Source: Hirsutella rhossiliensis (lineage: Eukaryota > Ascomycota > Sordariomycetes > Hypocreales > Ophiocordycipitaceae). From it: a stretch of 64,000 nt of DNA. The translations under genes and the position numbers were made by a program. Of this stretch, positions 30,721 to 41,890 are shown piece after piece. The notes beneath the pieces were generated by a model. That model ran no database searches. It saw only the letters and a program-made list of their open reading frames with translations, and had not been told where the DNA came from. Numbering within the stretch: the first letter of the stretch is position 1; each line of letters opens with the position of its first letter. The stretch is taken from assembly GCF_020360975.1 (NCBI RefSeq), contig NW_025408667.1:11346001-11410000 (forward strand). Reading direction: 5' to 3'.

Positions 30721-31027
30721 TGTCACACAGGGAATATCAGCCTCCAACAGTCTGATCCCCCTATTCGCACAGTCACCTTCACAGGCTCCCTCACCATGGT
30801 GGTCAGATGACCCTACTATCGCCACTGCTTACTATTGCCACTTGCAACCTTCGCCACCTGCCACGCTGACTATTTGCCACATAACGTGAGCATTATCAAT
30901 CACTTAGAAGGTTCTAGTTGTTTGCACTATGTATTTATAGTCGCATCATTTCCACTCTTTAGATAGAGAATCAAGAGTTCTTCAGTCCCTGATCTTTATG
31001 CCTACTTTGCTCATCCTCCGTGAGATA
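30721..31027 (+). repeat. 3' LTR of the copia element
   Basis: 307 bp and, by eye, identical to the 5' LTR. Confidence 0.95.
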
Positions 31028-32903
31028 GCGTACGATACGCATCAACAATCCGTCTGTCGGTGGCTCGAAGGCGCTCGGAGTCTTGTGCATATCGCAATGG
31101 ATGTATGGTCTTCTCCTCAACGCAAGGCATACATCGCTGTTCATGCGCAATGGGTCGACGAGGCATACAAGCCTCGCAAGGCATTGCTGGGATTGCCAAA
31201 CCTGCGACGGTCGCACGCGGGCGCAGCGATGACGCCGCACCTACTGAAGATCATCCGGAGATACGGCATCACACAGAAACTCGGCTATTTCACCGGAGAC
31301 AATGATGCGAAAAATGACACTTGCCTCCGTCAACTTTCTGCTGATTTATCGCAAGAGCATGGGCTGACCTTTGATCCGATATCGTCTCGAACACGATGCG
31401 CTGGCCACATCATTAACCTTTCCTGCAAGCCTTTCTCTTTGCGACCAGCGAAAGTGCACTTCAGGCCGCCGTTGAACAGGCGGACGACGAACTGAATCAA
31501 ACTACTGTCGCAGATGCCTTGCATGACCACCTCCATTCAGAATCTACGCCAAGAACTCACGCCAAGCGCAGGAAAAGAAATGATACTGCCGGTTGGCGGA
31601 GCATCGGTCCAATGGGGAAACTTCACAACATTGCTGTGTTCATTCGCAACTCTACAATTCACAACGATGCATGGGACGACATTGCGGGGAAAGCCCTCGG
31701 TATCGACAACATCACGCGCTGGAACTCGTGGTTCAAGCTGCTTGATGCCGCCATCAGCCAGGAAGGCCCATTGTCGGTCTTCGTCAATCAGTATCATCGA
31801 GAGCTTGAGGACGACATCCTGACTCACGATGACTGGCAAGTATTGAAGATGACACACGAGCTTTTGCAGCCGTTTCACCAGGCCACCTTGGAGCAGCAAA
31901 TGGCCTGGGCTTCAATAGATCAGGTGCTAGAGAACATGGACATCCTCTTCGTGCAATTCGAAGACGCAAAGGTCAGTCGTAGACTCTGCAAGTATTGCCT
32001 TCGGGCTGAAGAAAAGAAGCTCAACTTCGATGCAGGTCAAGTATGCCGAAAACGCCCACATGGTAAGCTCGATTCACATGGGCTGGTGGGTTCTTTCAAA
32101 GTATTATGAAGAAACCGACAAAACCCCGTATGCCACGGCACTTCTGCTCCATCCAGAAAAACGGCGGAGGTATCTCGACCGTCATTGGGCACCAGAGTGG
32201 CGGCAGACAGCCATTGCTGCAGCACAGCGGCAATGGGCGAAGTATAAGGACAGACCAATTTCTTCGGAGAGAACCGTGCGACCCAGTTGTGAAGCGCGAG
32301 AGGTCGCTTCTTACGAGCGCATAAGGCAGTCAATGAGTGTCCTGGATGAACCTGGCGATGAAGACGAGTTTGAGAAATTCATCAATGCTCCTCCGAGACA
32401 TATGCTGACTGCCAATCCGCTTGAATGGTGGTGTCGTGAGGAACAGAGAGCCGAGTATCCACGCTTGCATCAGATGGCTCTTGACATACTCAGCGTCCCA
32501 GCGATGTCGGACGACCCGGAGCGGGTGTTCTCTTGCACAAGGCGGACACTTTCTTGGGATCGAGCTCGACTTTCCGCGGACAGGACTGAAAAGCTGCAAT
32601 GCTTGAGTAATTGGGTGAGGAACGACTTGATTCGCAAACTGTACGTTGCGGTTGATGACGAGATCATGGATGTGGGCGGCGGCAACGGAGACGGAGACGA
32701 GCATTCGACGTTATATTAATAATTATTGATAAGCTTAACAATACATATCAATATAGCCACACTCTTAACAATACATAACAATATGCCAAAAATATGTATT
32801 TATTTAAAATACTTCGAACACCCGTTAAGTTGCCAAGGAAAGGGGCTCAACGGCTGAATATCCAGCCCGAAGGGTAAATATCGTATACCTGCAATTCACT
32901 TTC

Positions 32904-32922
32904 CTAGGGGGAGACCCCCTAG
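32904..32922. other. Perfect 8-bp-stem hairpin
   Basis: CTAGGGGGAGACCCCCTAG folds into an 8-bp stem with a 3-base loop. It lies 250 bp beyond the 3' end of the Helitron gene (on its strand), where a Helitron terminal hairpin would be expected. A clear CTRR-T terminus was not found, so it may be unrelated. Confidence 0.4.
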
Positions 32923-33172
32923 AACCCCCCATTCGCCTGCCGCGGGCAACCAGCTGTTTAAATCGCCCCAAACCTGCACTAAGGAATTGATAGTTAGGAG
33001 TCTCTGCTGCTTCCTAACAGGCCCAACCTAACTGTAAACTATATACTATATATCGAACCTCCCTTTTCCCCCAGCCGAGAGGAAGATGTCGTTTAGTCAA
33101 GGTAGCGTGGTGTATATGGTGCGTCGGTCAGCTGTTGACCCTGACGCCGTTGTTGGTCAGCGAGGCGCATCT

Positions 33173-36100
33173 TCATCCCTGCCTTATAGTTAGTCGTGAA
33201 CGCGGTACGTAGGAAACGCAGACGTGTAAACCTTCCGTCGGCGTGTGGTTATAGAGGCTTTGACGATCGAAAGGCGCCTCGAGGAGTAAGCCTTGCAGCG
33301 ACGTAACCCGTGAGACAGCAGCATAGCTAATCCCGGCCTGGAAGTCGCGTGTAGCGAGATCAGTAACTATTTGATCCTTCGTTAGGCTCTGGCATTTATG
33401 AACAGTGATGGCAAACGCCACAATCAGGGGGGAAACTGCGTGCGAGCGCAGGTCTCGTTGCCCACAAGGAAGTCTCGCCTGACTGGGAGGATGGGTGAGA
33501 TTTTCCTGCCCTCGTTAGTTGTTAGATATGGCGGTCCGTCGTAGCTATCAAAGTCCACCATAATAACGGCCGGGGGGATCTTCCAATGGTTCGGCGCCTG
33601 CGTTCCAGGCGATATCGTATACAGTACCCTGGGCACCGTTAACTAGGCCAGCTGGCTGCCATAGGTTAGTAGTGAGCATTACCCTGGCGCCCTTAGCAAT
33701 GGGGAACTTGTTAGATAGATTGCCAGCATTGTCGCTTGGTGCCTGCCCCGCGCCCTTGCCCTGATTCTTTGCCTCCACCTGTATTGCCGGAGAGTTTAGA
33801 TGAACCATATGCTCGTAATTGTATTCGTTGACCCGCGCCCTTGTAGAATACACCCGCAAAGCGGCCTTGAAGCTGTCAACCTCGCTCTGCGTTAGCCTGG
33901 CCTGTACCCGACTGCTAAGGAGGTTCCAGGACGGTATGGATAACTTGACTTCACGCAGTTCCTGCAACGCCTGACGGAACTGGGCCTGATCATCACCAGC
34001 CTGGCGCTGTACCGTGGTCAGGAAGACGGTGCGATCAAATAACCGGTAGGCCACATGCCCTCTCCTTTCCAACGCAGACAGGCTGGTGCTAGTCGAATAC
34101 AGGGGCTTTTGCCGGACTGGTGGTAACTGGAAGAAATCGCCCACAAGCAAGACGCTCATACCACCAAAGAACTCGAGGCTACGCTGTGGAAAGGCCTGTC
34201 GCAGACGGGAATCGATCCGCGCGAGCTGCTCAATCCCAGCATGCTCTTTTCATCGATCACGAGGTATTTGACGTGCCGTAGGCGGGACTGAAGGGCGGCT
34301 GCGTCGGCTGGGGGAAGGTCGGTAAAAACACCACCTACTGGGAGGCGTAGCAATGAATGAATGGTGCTGCCCTGTATCTGGTTACTCGCAACGCCTGTTG
34401 GCGCTACGCGGCAAATAGGGCTAGGATTCGGTAGAGCGGCCGCCTGAAGATGGGAGGAAAGCACCTTGATAAGGAACGACTTGCCGGTGCCACCACCACC
34501 ATCAACGTGGAGAAGGATTTGAGTAGGATTTTTCGCCTGGAAGTGACCCATGAATGTGTCGTACACGAGCCGTTGTTGCGGATTCAGCGTATTACGCCAG
34601 TGAGGGCCAAGGACCTCCACATCGTTGGCCATGGGGTGGCTAGCGATAAGGTCTTTCCAGTAGCCGTCTCGAAGTTCCGGATATGTACCCACATGCCGTG
34701 TCCAGTCGTAATTGACGTCGATATCACGGCGGCCAAGAAGGTCAAGATCTTCCTGGGTAAGGGGTTCCCAGGTAAAGGGCGGCGAGGCGAATCCAGTCTT
34801 CATCATCAAATTCTTCCTCCACAGGCAGAGCCTCGTATTGATCATCTTGAGGCTGTAATCGAGCCTCTTTTGGCCGACCATAATGGTCATCACCATGACT
34901 GTGGTGCTGCCAACAATAGGAGAAGGCCTCAGCGTGAGAACCAAAAAGCTGGCCGTCAAATGTGAGGAGATCATCAACCTGCCGATGTGGGTGATTTAAT
35001 GTTAGCTTTGCACGACAGTAATCAAGCCACTGTTGGCCTTCTGGATCAGCCTGATAGCGAGGAAAGCAAACCAGCACACGAGGCCTGCCGTTAACGTTGC
35101 CTGGCTGCCATTGCTTCCACTTGGAAGGGTCCCTAGGGCGGAAATTCCAGCACTTCAGGAAGGAGACGTAGTTTAGGTCCGCTAGGGCTTCCGGGCGTTG
35201 ACAGTACTTTTCGAAAACGTTGGGGGCCTCGTCAACCTCATCGCCGTCAATACGGAGGGAGCGGGAATGCCTGTCAGGATTACGACAGTCAACGTACAGG
35301 CAGGTTCGTGAGCCTTCCTGTAACGGCAGGCCGAGGAGCAAGTGGCTGACCTCCTGCTTAGAGTAATCCCGCTCAGCAACCAGCTGATTGAGGAGCTTTG
35401 ACGTGAAGGAAATCAGGGGGTTGTGGTCCTTGACCCGGGACATCAAAGCCTTCCCAATCTGGGCAAAAGACTCGCTCTTCTTTTCCGACTTGGAGCAGTA
35501 TTTGGCCGCGTAATCGATTACCTGCTGGAGGCTCGTGCAGGGCGAAACGTCTGTATTGGCTAGCCACGCAACGGTAAGCAAGCGGTTGTAGTGGTTAATC
35601 TGGCCATCGTTCCTCTCGCCCCTGAAGTTCCAGTGCTTAGAATGAGGAACCTTGTCAAGGAGGCTAGCAGGCGCTGTCCGTGAGGAAATCCAAAGCGGCA
35701 CTCAACCTGCTTGGTATGCTTATTGAGCTGCATACAGTAGTTGTTGCAGCGGTGGCGTTGCACGCGGTCGACCACCATTGATAGGAACTGAACCGTAAGG
35801 GCTGCTCCAATAGATTGCCGATCTGGATTCCCTTCCCCAGGCGCCTGTATTCGCTGAGGCTCTGGGTTGACAGCAGATATGTGATATCCCCAGATGCGGG
35901 CGAATTGCTCCCGGGACTGATCGTTGTCAGGATCTAAGTCTGGGTGGCCACTTAGCCAATATAGGCCGTGGTGGTGACTGGAACCCCTGCCCTGCCACTC
36001 GTAACGGCCCCAAAAGTCCGTTAGGTTGAACTTCTGCTTCAGGACAATAGTCCTAAACAGCGTATAACGCTTATGGAAGTGGTAAGCGGCGATGTGGGCG

Positions 36101-36875
36101 TTGTCTCGCAGTAGTTGCCGGGACAGGACCATGCGCGCCGCCTCAGGAGCTGCTTTCCACTCTTGGAATCGAGGCATGTGACGATATAGGGACTCCCAGT
36201 GGTAATCGGCCGCACTTGCAGTAACGAAAGGCCAGGTCTGCCCAGATTGTAGGCATATGCTTCCAATTCCTTTCTTTGCTTATACCAATACGGCCGGGTG
36301 CCCCTGATTACCGCGGCTTGGCGCGTGATCGACTGGATCAGGTCCTGAGCCTCTGGCTCGTCAGGCTCAGCCATCGCTTCCTCTAGGTCAGCGCGTGTAA
36401 GGGGTTGACGGCGGCTGTCGCGTTGCTTGACGAAGTAGTCACTTCGCTTTCGGACCTGCGCACGTAGCAGCGTGTTGAGGGCGACGAAAGGCCACGTTTT
36501 ATGGCGGGCAAAACGTCCGTCATGCCATCTCATCGCATGGCCAAGGTAGTCCTGGTACGCGATGCTCCGTAGGCGAGGCTCCACGAAGTCGGCCTTGCCG
36601 TCAGGGTAGAGGGTAGGGAACGCGAGCGTTAACAGCGGCTGGGAACGGTTGAATTCGTCGATAGGGGTCCTGCGAATGGAAGGCAGTGGCATCTGGTGGT
36701 GAGTCTGCGCGCTACGCGGCATATACTCCAGATCAGTCATGCCCTCAGGGTTAGGGGTCCCATCAAGAAATCGGGACTGCAGAGCGTTCAATTCGGTAAG
36801 GGCTTGGTGGTGCTTTGGGGAATCTGGAGAGGTAGGTCGGCTGCCGTGATATGGGAACCTAGATACCGTTAGCAA
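33173..36875 (-). pseudogene. Helitron Rep-helicase, broken
   Basis: Rolling-circle transposon enzyme in at least six frame segments. From the right: the Helitron-like N domain (DEFNRSQPLLTLAFPTLYPDG, YLGHAMRWHDGRF); the Rep nuclease with its HUH motif in GSSHHHGLYWLSG (about 35970) and the tyrosine motif YAAKYCSKSEKK (about 35500); then a Pif1-type helicase with Walker A GGGGTGKSFLIKV (about 34480), the Walker B region LVIDEKSML and later LVGDFFQLPP, and the C-terminal AFAITVHKCQSLTKDQ and YAAVSRV motifs (about 33350). Frameshifts separate the segments (near 36050, 35650, 34750, 34157, 33600 and 33422), so it is inactive. The order of domains is complete, so decay rather than truncation removed function. 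Confidence 0.92.
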
Positions 36876-37239
36876 CCCGATGGGTTTGATAGATTCGACG
36901 GAAAGGGGAAGTAGAAGCGTGCGTAGAAACTAACAAATTGGCTGCATTGAAGAAAAGAAGAACTGAAAGCTCTCGGCGAGCTCTCCGAGAGCTCGCTAGT
37001 TACCTAGACAACGCTCAGGGGTTTGTAGTGGGCCTTCATTTGGTGGCGTTATCAGCCGACCAATTCGTGCACGAGTTGAGGACAGGGGAGGCCAAGTAGC
37101 CAATCAGAAGAGGTTTTATGCTCTTCTTTCTGACTGAGTAGAACGCCCTTCGGGCTGAATTATTGCAATGTCTGCCCTACAAGCAGCATCGTAAGTTTAC
37201 AACGTCATCCGCAGCTGGAGGGGCAGCAATTTGTAGCAA
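36876..37239. other. Non-coding stretch right of the Helitron gene
   Basis: It contains a GAGCTC-rich palindrome (36967-37000) and CCCTTCGGGCTGAA at 37148, a relative of which (CAGCCCGAAGGG) occurs at 32863 beyond the other side of the Helitron gene. These may be Helitron ends or host flanks; not resolved. Confidence 0.3.
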
Positions 37240-37412
37240 GTTCAGTTCAGTTCAGTTCAGTGTATTTTTCGTCCAGCAGCCATTGGCCGCTCAGGTCTCC
37301 GCGAGGGAGCACAGGACGTGCTGAGCTAGTGGATTTCTACATGCTACAAATATTTCACCCGCTATCCAGCATTTCATCGGCTCAACGGCGCTCGTGATAA
37401 GCAGGACTTATC
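37240..37412 (-). repeat. Third copy of the short non-LTR 3' domain, GTTCA tail
   Basis: Minus-strand copy ending GGACGAAAAATACAC followed by (TGAAC)n, which reads GTTCA repeats at 37240-37261 on the plus strand. It shares ATGAAATGCTGGAT and the TAGCTCAGCAC block with the copies at 23888 and 24396. It is apparently 5'-truncated. No target duplication was found. Confidence 0.7.
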
Positions 37413-37462
37413 GTGGGGTCGATTTGCGGAGTAATTTCGGGAAATCGTATGCGATTACATAT

Positions 37463-39839
37463 CTACCATCTGATAAGTGCCCGGCGCCGCGCACGCGAAT
37501 ATCTCCACGGCCAGCAGCCCAATCGAGGCCATTCCGGGGCCTGGGGGACTACTCCACTCCGGCGGCGCGTTTGGTCGAGGAGCACTCCGTATAGGCTACT
37601 GTCCGTCGAGATATTTGCGTTGCAGCGCCGCGAATGGGTAATGGGGCTAGGCTCGGCTACAGGAACTGCGAGATAGTAATGCACCGATCCTACGGCCCTT
37701 TGATCCTCAAAAATATGTCTAGTTACATGGATATAAATATGTATAAAGACTCTACGAGGCGGCTGGCTTACGTCGACGAGGGCGGTCCGCTTTCCCAGCC
37801 GGGTCCTCCGCCCCGACGGCCCTGACCTCGAGTTGGACCTGGTCCCGGCCTGGACCTGGGTCATCGGGCACGGGGTCCCTACCTGTACCCGTATCTGGCC
37901 CTGGCCCTGGCCCCGATCCTGGCCCCGCCGTCGGCGCTGTTTGAGCTCGTCGACGAGTCGGTTCAAGCTTCGGCCGGCGCGTAACAGCTCTAGCTCTGCA
38001 ACGGCCGCCTCCTTGCATTTGCCGGACGCCATACGGGCCAACAGCTCGTCCCAGATCACCTTCCGGCGACAGAACTGCACTCTGACCCCGTTCCCGGCGC
38101 CAGCGGCTTCCCACGTCTCTTCCAGCTCCCGTACGGCCTTCTGACCTGCAAACCCTTCACCCCATTCCTTCCAGACGTCCCCCACCGTAAAGACCCTTGC
38201 CAGGGCTGTGACGATAGGCATGCCTGGTACCAGAGGCTCTGGGGCGGGGGCCGGGGCCGGGGCCGGAGCTGTATTGAGATTCAAGGTAGGTACTGTTGAC
38301 GGGGCGGGGGCGGGGGCCGGCGCCTCTGCTGCCCCGGCTCCGAAGTAGCCGGTAAAGGTGATAGGGACCTTGCCTTGGAGGAGGGCATCGAGGCCGCCCT
38401 GAATCCCGTCCAGCCGGGCCTCAAGCCGGATGGCGAGCCGCTGACTATTCTGTAACAGGGCCTCCCGCGTGCTCTCTATGACGCCGCTTAGTTCCGGCAG
38501 CGCGCGTCGTACGAGCAGGCTTACCGGCTCCATAGCCCCTACCGCGGTGGACCGCACGGCGACGGCGAACTCGTCCCACTCGGGCCCGCCAAAAGGGGCG
38601 TAGGCGAAGAACGGTAGCGACGGGTAGCGGAGCTGTAGGACGGCCAGGTCCTGCAGAAGTACTATACGCAGGCGCCGCATAAGCTTAAGGAAGCCGTCAG
38701 CGGCTAGGTCGTCGTCGTCGAGACCGCCTTCTGCCCAGCATTGCCGGCGCGCCCGCGCCTCAAAGCGGGTTCCCACCTCGATCCACGGCCACAGCTGCTT
38801 TTGTAAGACGTACGGGGTTCGTGAGCCGCACGCGCGAGGAAGTAGTCCCCGGGAGGCCGAGAAGCCGGCGACGATACGCATGAACTGCCGCGGTAGGTGC
38901 GTAAGATATGCCTGGCAGAGCACGCTCTGGTTCCAGCGGCCGGCCTGCGAGATCTGGGCGAGCGACGTGCCATGGGTCTCCGCGTCCTGGGCGCCCACCC
39001 TGCGCGGGAGGTGCGTCTTCTTCGACGCGATAAGGCCGGCAGCGCCGAAGATACGCCAGGTCTCTTGTAGCTGCGTCGGGTACGAGAGCTCCTGCTCGCG
39101 GTCCCGCCCGACGAGGACCTTGATCCGATACCAGTCCTGACGGCGCCGGAAGGACGGGGCGGTTCGCCGGCGACGTGCCAGCGCCAAAGAAGAGCTGTGC
39201 TAGGCCCTTGCGTACAGAATAAGGGGTCCTTGTGCCGGAGCGCGCCCATAAACTCCTTCCTCGCCGTCTTATTTAGCTTGCCGTCCCGTAAAAGGCTTAC
39301 CAGGCAACCACAGGGGTCGGGCCTCCGAAGGCGGATAGTCGAGTAGGGATAGGTCTGCAAGCTCCATCTTGCGCCGGTTCTCCCCCCGTAAGAGGTAGTA
39401 GTGGCCGAAGAGGAGGTCGACTCGCGTACGGAGGTTTTGCGGCGTATACGCGGCGCCAGTGAGAAGGAGATCCTGGATCCGAAGCCATTCATCGGGGAGG
39501 TAGCCGGCCTGGATCCCGTCGCTTCCGCGGTCTTTAAAGGAGGCGCGGTCGTGCTTCCCCCGCTGCCGGCCCCGTTGCTCAAGGAATCCTCGTACGGCGG
39601 CGCCCGGGATTCTCCGTATTCGCGTTGCCGTGAGCCACCTGGAGCCTCCATAGCTCGATAACGGCCGCGATATAGGCGTCGATAGTGCCCCTCGTAAGCA
39701 AAGACCCTTCGGTAAGGTCTACTGCAGCCGTCGCGAGGCCTGTGGGTGGCACGTAGCCCTCGCGGTCGTCAGCGAGCAGCTCGGCGGCCTCGGCCAGGGG
39801 GACCTCCAAAGCTTCGGCCAGGCTTTCGGCCTCTGCCAT
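37463..39839 (-). pseudogene. Crypton-type tyrosine recombinase with GCR1_C-like domain, frameshifted
   Basis: From the right: an alanine-rich start (MAEAESLAEALEVP), a SAM-like DNA-binding segment (LLTRGTIDAYIAAVIELW), then in other frames HYYLLRGENRRKMELADLSL and FMGALRHKDPLF. The 574-codon ORF ending at 37463 follows, with the catalytic part KKTHLPRRVGAQDAETHGTS (H-x-x-R) and QAYLTHLPRQFMRIVAGF (tyrosine). After an alanine-proline linker comes the GCR1_C-like DNA-binding domain (VGDVWKEWGEGFAGQKAVRE). At least two frameshifts (around 39190 and 39300-39580) separate the segments. Very GC-rich codons distinguish it from neighbouring transposons. Confidence 0.85.
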
Positions 39840-40434
39840 GGCCGCGGCCTCGAGCTGCTCCTGTTCGCGCTGTTGCCGTACCTGTACGGCCTCGCCGTTG
39901 CCGTTGCCCTAATCTTACCCGCGCGCGCGGCTTCTTCTTCTGCGGCGGCACAACGCGTCGTAACAGGATATCCTCTTTGAGCCACGCCGCCAGCTTGTCC
40001 GGCGTTACGAGCTCGCCGTCGGGCCAGCTATAGAGCGAGCCGTCTGCTGCAGCCCGAGGCGTATGGCACCAGGCCTATACGCATTTGTCTGTTAGCCGCC
40101 TAGGGGGCCGTACGTGACAGGGATCGAAGTGGAGGACCGGCCGGGGGACGCGCCTTCCACTCCCGCTGCTTCGCCGCGTAACTCCGCGTCGTGTTCGCCG
40201 GCTGTTCGTCCTTCTTCGCCTGGATGCCCGCCCTCCGGGCGGCACGGGCGCGCTCGTCAGCTGCCGTGTACGAGTCGTCCGCGGCCATCTCGGTCGATCG
40301 GGCAACCTTCCTACGGGGCGAATGTCTGGGCTGGGTTGGCCGGAAACCCGATAAGTCGGGTGGGAACTTATCAAATGCACTTATCAGGCGTCCTGCACAC
40401 GATTTCACGGGCGGCGTTTTGCGGGCGATAAGTG
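37472..40434 (-). mobile_element. Crypton-like tyrosine recombinase element, boundaries tentative
   Basis: Cryptons move with a tyrosine recombinase and leave only short direct repeats. GATAAGTG occurs at 37472-37479 and 40427-40434. Further GATAAG/CTTATC hexamers cluster at both ends (37396, 37407; 40350, 40367, 40380), which may be recombinase sites. These boundaries are my inference. Confidence 0.4.
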
Positions 40435-40448
40435 GTCACGTGGTCTAA

Positions 40449-41165
40449 GTGAATTACGACGCAATTGCGGGCACCACCGATAAGCACCACGCTGTCGAAA
40501 CCGCTTTCCGTATCGATGGAGAACATGACGCCGGAGCCGCCCGAGTCAGACCGAACCATTTGCTGCACGCCAACCGAGAGGGCGACACTCATCTGATCGA
40601 ATCCCTGCATCTGACGGTAGCTAATGGCTCGGTCCGTAAAGAGGGAGGCGTAGCAGCGTCGACAGGCATCCAAGAGGGCGTCCTCGCCCGAGATGTTCAA
40701 GTACGTGTCCTGCTGGCCGGCGAAGCTGGCATCAGGTAGGTCCTCGGCCGTCGCGCTGGAGCGGACCGCGACGCTCAGCGTCTCGACGCGCGCCTTGGCC
40801 GAAAGCTGGCGATAAGCAGTCCGGATGGCGGCTGCTGCACTGCCGGGCCAGGTGCCGCGGAGGAACAGGCTGCGCACCGCCTGGCCCGCCTCGGCCAGAG
40901 TGAGCTTGCTCGCCTGCCACTCTTTGACGACTGCAGCCATCTTGTCCCGGATGTCATTGCAGTCGACATACTGCCAATACGCATGGGAAGTCGTGGCAAA
41001 ACCAGGGGGGACGGCAATTCCGTCCGCACTGAGCGCACTGATCATCTCACCCAGCGACGAATTCTTGCCGCCGACCAAGGCGACATCGCCACGGCCCAGA
41101 TGCTCAAAGCCCACCACCAAATCCTCGGCGGATCCAGCGTTGGTTGTCTTTTGCACGTTGGCCAT
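40449..41165 (-). pseudogene. ppsA-like: PEP synthase, N-terminal fragment (copy 1)
   Basis: PEP synthase converts pyruvate and ATP to phosphoenolpyruvate, AMP and phosphate; it is common in bacteria and patchy in fungi. From ATG 41165 (MANVQKTTNAG) the ATP-grasp domain reads VGGKNSSLGEMISAL, then VRSSATAEDLPDASFAGQQDTYLN and MFSIDTESGFDSVVLIGGA. Family similarity ends near 40465, about 235 residues into a protein normally near 790; the remaining ORF is foreign sequence running toward the Crypton. The phosphohistidine and pyruvate-binding domains are gone. A second decayed copy lies at 47.9-49.2 kb. Confidence 0.88.
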
Positions 41166-41890
41166 TTGTACAAAGGTGGCACCACTGTTGATGTTGGCGC
41201 GTCGAGTACAAATCACTGTTGGGTAACCTTGTCCCTGGTATCGCGAGAGTGTACGGGAATAGAGAGCCTGGTGATATAAGAGGGTAGTGCATACACCACT
41301 GTTGGCAACCTTTCTTCTTGGTGACGAGAGTGTACGAGAAAGGAAGCCTGGGCGCTCTCAGAGGTGGATGCGAGGGGAACAAGATAAGGGATGTCAGAAA
41401 TACTGATTGGGGAGGCCAAGGAAACTTAATGAAAGCATGTGAATCCGTTACAGTACATTAGCGCCGTGTTACAGTACTGTAACGGGGGAAGAGACGAGTC
41501 CGATCGTGCAACCAATCCCTCGATCGACCGGCATGAAGCCATTTTGATCATGTCACTCAAAGGTGATGACTTGGGCCACAGGCTCCGTCTAGACCATGCT
41601 GGTCATCGACGATTGTCCGGCGGGGAATCGGGCTGTGCATGCACGGTCATATAAATAGCATTTCTGATAGTCTACAGAGGAACCTTGTCAAACATGGCCC
41701 GGTAGAGTCTAGGCCTTAACGGCCGTGAGGAGTTGTAGATACCGCAATTACAGGTACATATTACCTTACTCTGGAGCATCGACAGGCATATACATACATG
41801 AACAAGGTAGAACACCAGAGCACAAGAGAGAGGCGCTTGGGACACAGAATGGAAACAGAATAAAAAAAAAAAGAGTCCCGTCTTGAAAAC
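41166..41890. other. Intergenic region between PEP synthase fragment and ADH
   Basis: Contains an imperfect direct duplication: CACTGTTGG...AACCTT...GAGAGTGTACG...AGCCTGG occurs at about 41213-41272 and again at about 41299-41371, within the probable 5' leader of the PEP synthase. No gene seen. Confidence 0.5.

Larger units (their letters stand above)
26735..31027 (+). mobile_element. Ty1/copia element with identical LTRs, TSD GCGTA, internally deleted
   Basis: The 307-bp LTRs (26735-27041 and 30721-31027) appear identical by eye, begin TGTCACACAGGG and end CCGTGAGATA. GCGTA flanks both sides (26730-26734 and 31028-31032). Identical LTRs mean a recent insertion. The internal region is only about 3.7 kb because most of the reverse transcriptase is missing. 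It interrupts hAT copy 3. Confidence 0.95.
26123..32719 (+). pseudogene. hAT transposase (copy 3), split by a copia insertion
   Basis: The N-terminal acidic, serine-rich part starts MEDCVSRVPEVD at 26123. A BED finger (LLHYCKRC, HLEKVHH) follows in another frame. Coding is cut at 26734 by the copia element and resumes at 31028: the codons on either side rejoin as DLDRAYDTHQQS after removing the element and one GCGTA copy. Then come AMDVWSSPQRKAYIAVHA and CAGHIINLSCK, a one-base frameshift near 31425, a 64-nt intron (31972-32035, GTCAGT to TGCAG), LEWWCREEQRAEYPRLHQMALD and MSDDPERVFSCTRR. The stop is at 32719. The intron has the same length as that of copy 2, but the proteins differ. Confidence 0.88.

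Noticed and set aside
32904..37150. Exact Helitron termini (TC...CTRR between A and T)
   Set aside because: A hairpin is present near the 3' side, but neither a CTRR-T end nor an A-TC start could be placed convincingly.
37472..40465. Crypton inserted directly into the PEP synthase gene
   Set aside because: PEP synthase sequence does not resume left of 37472, so simple insertion is not shown; only adjacency is claimed.
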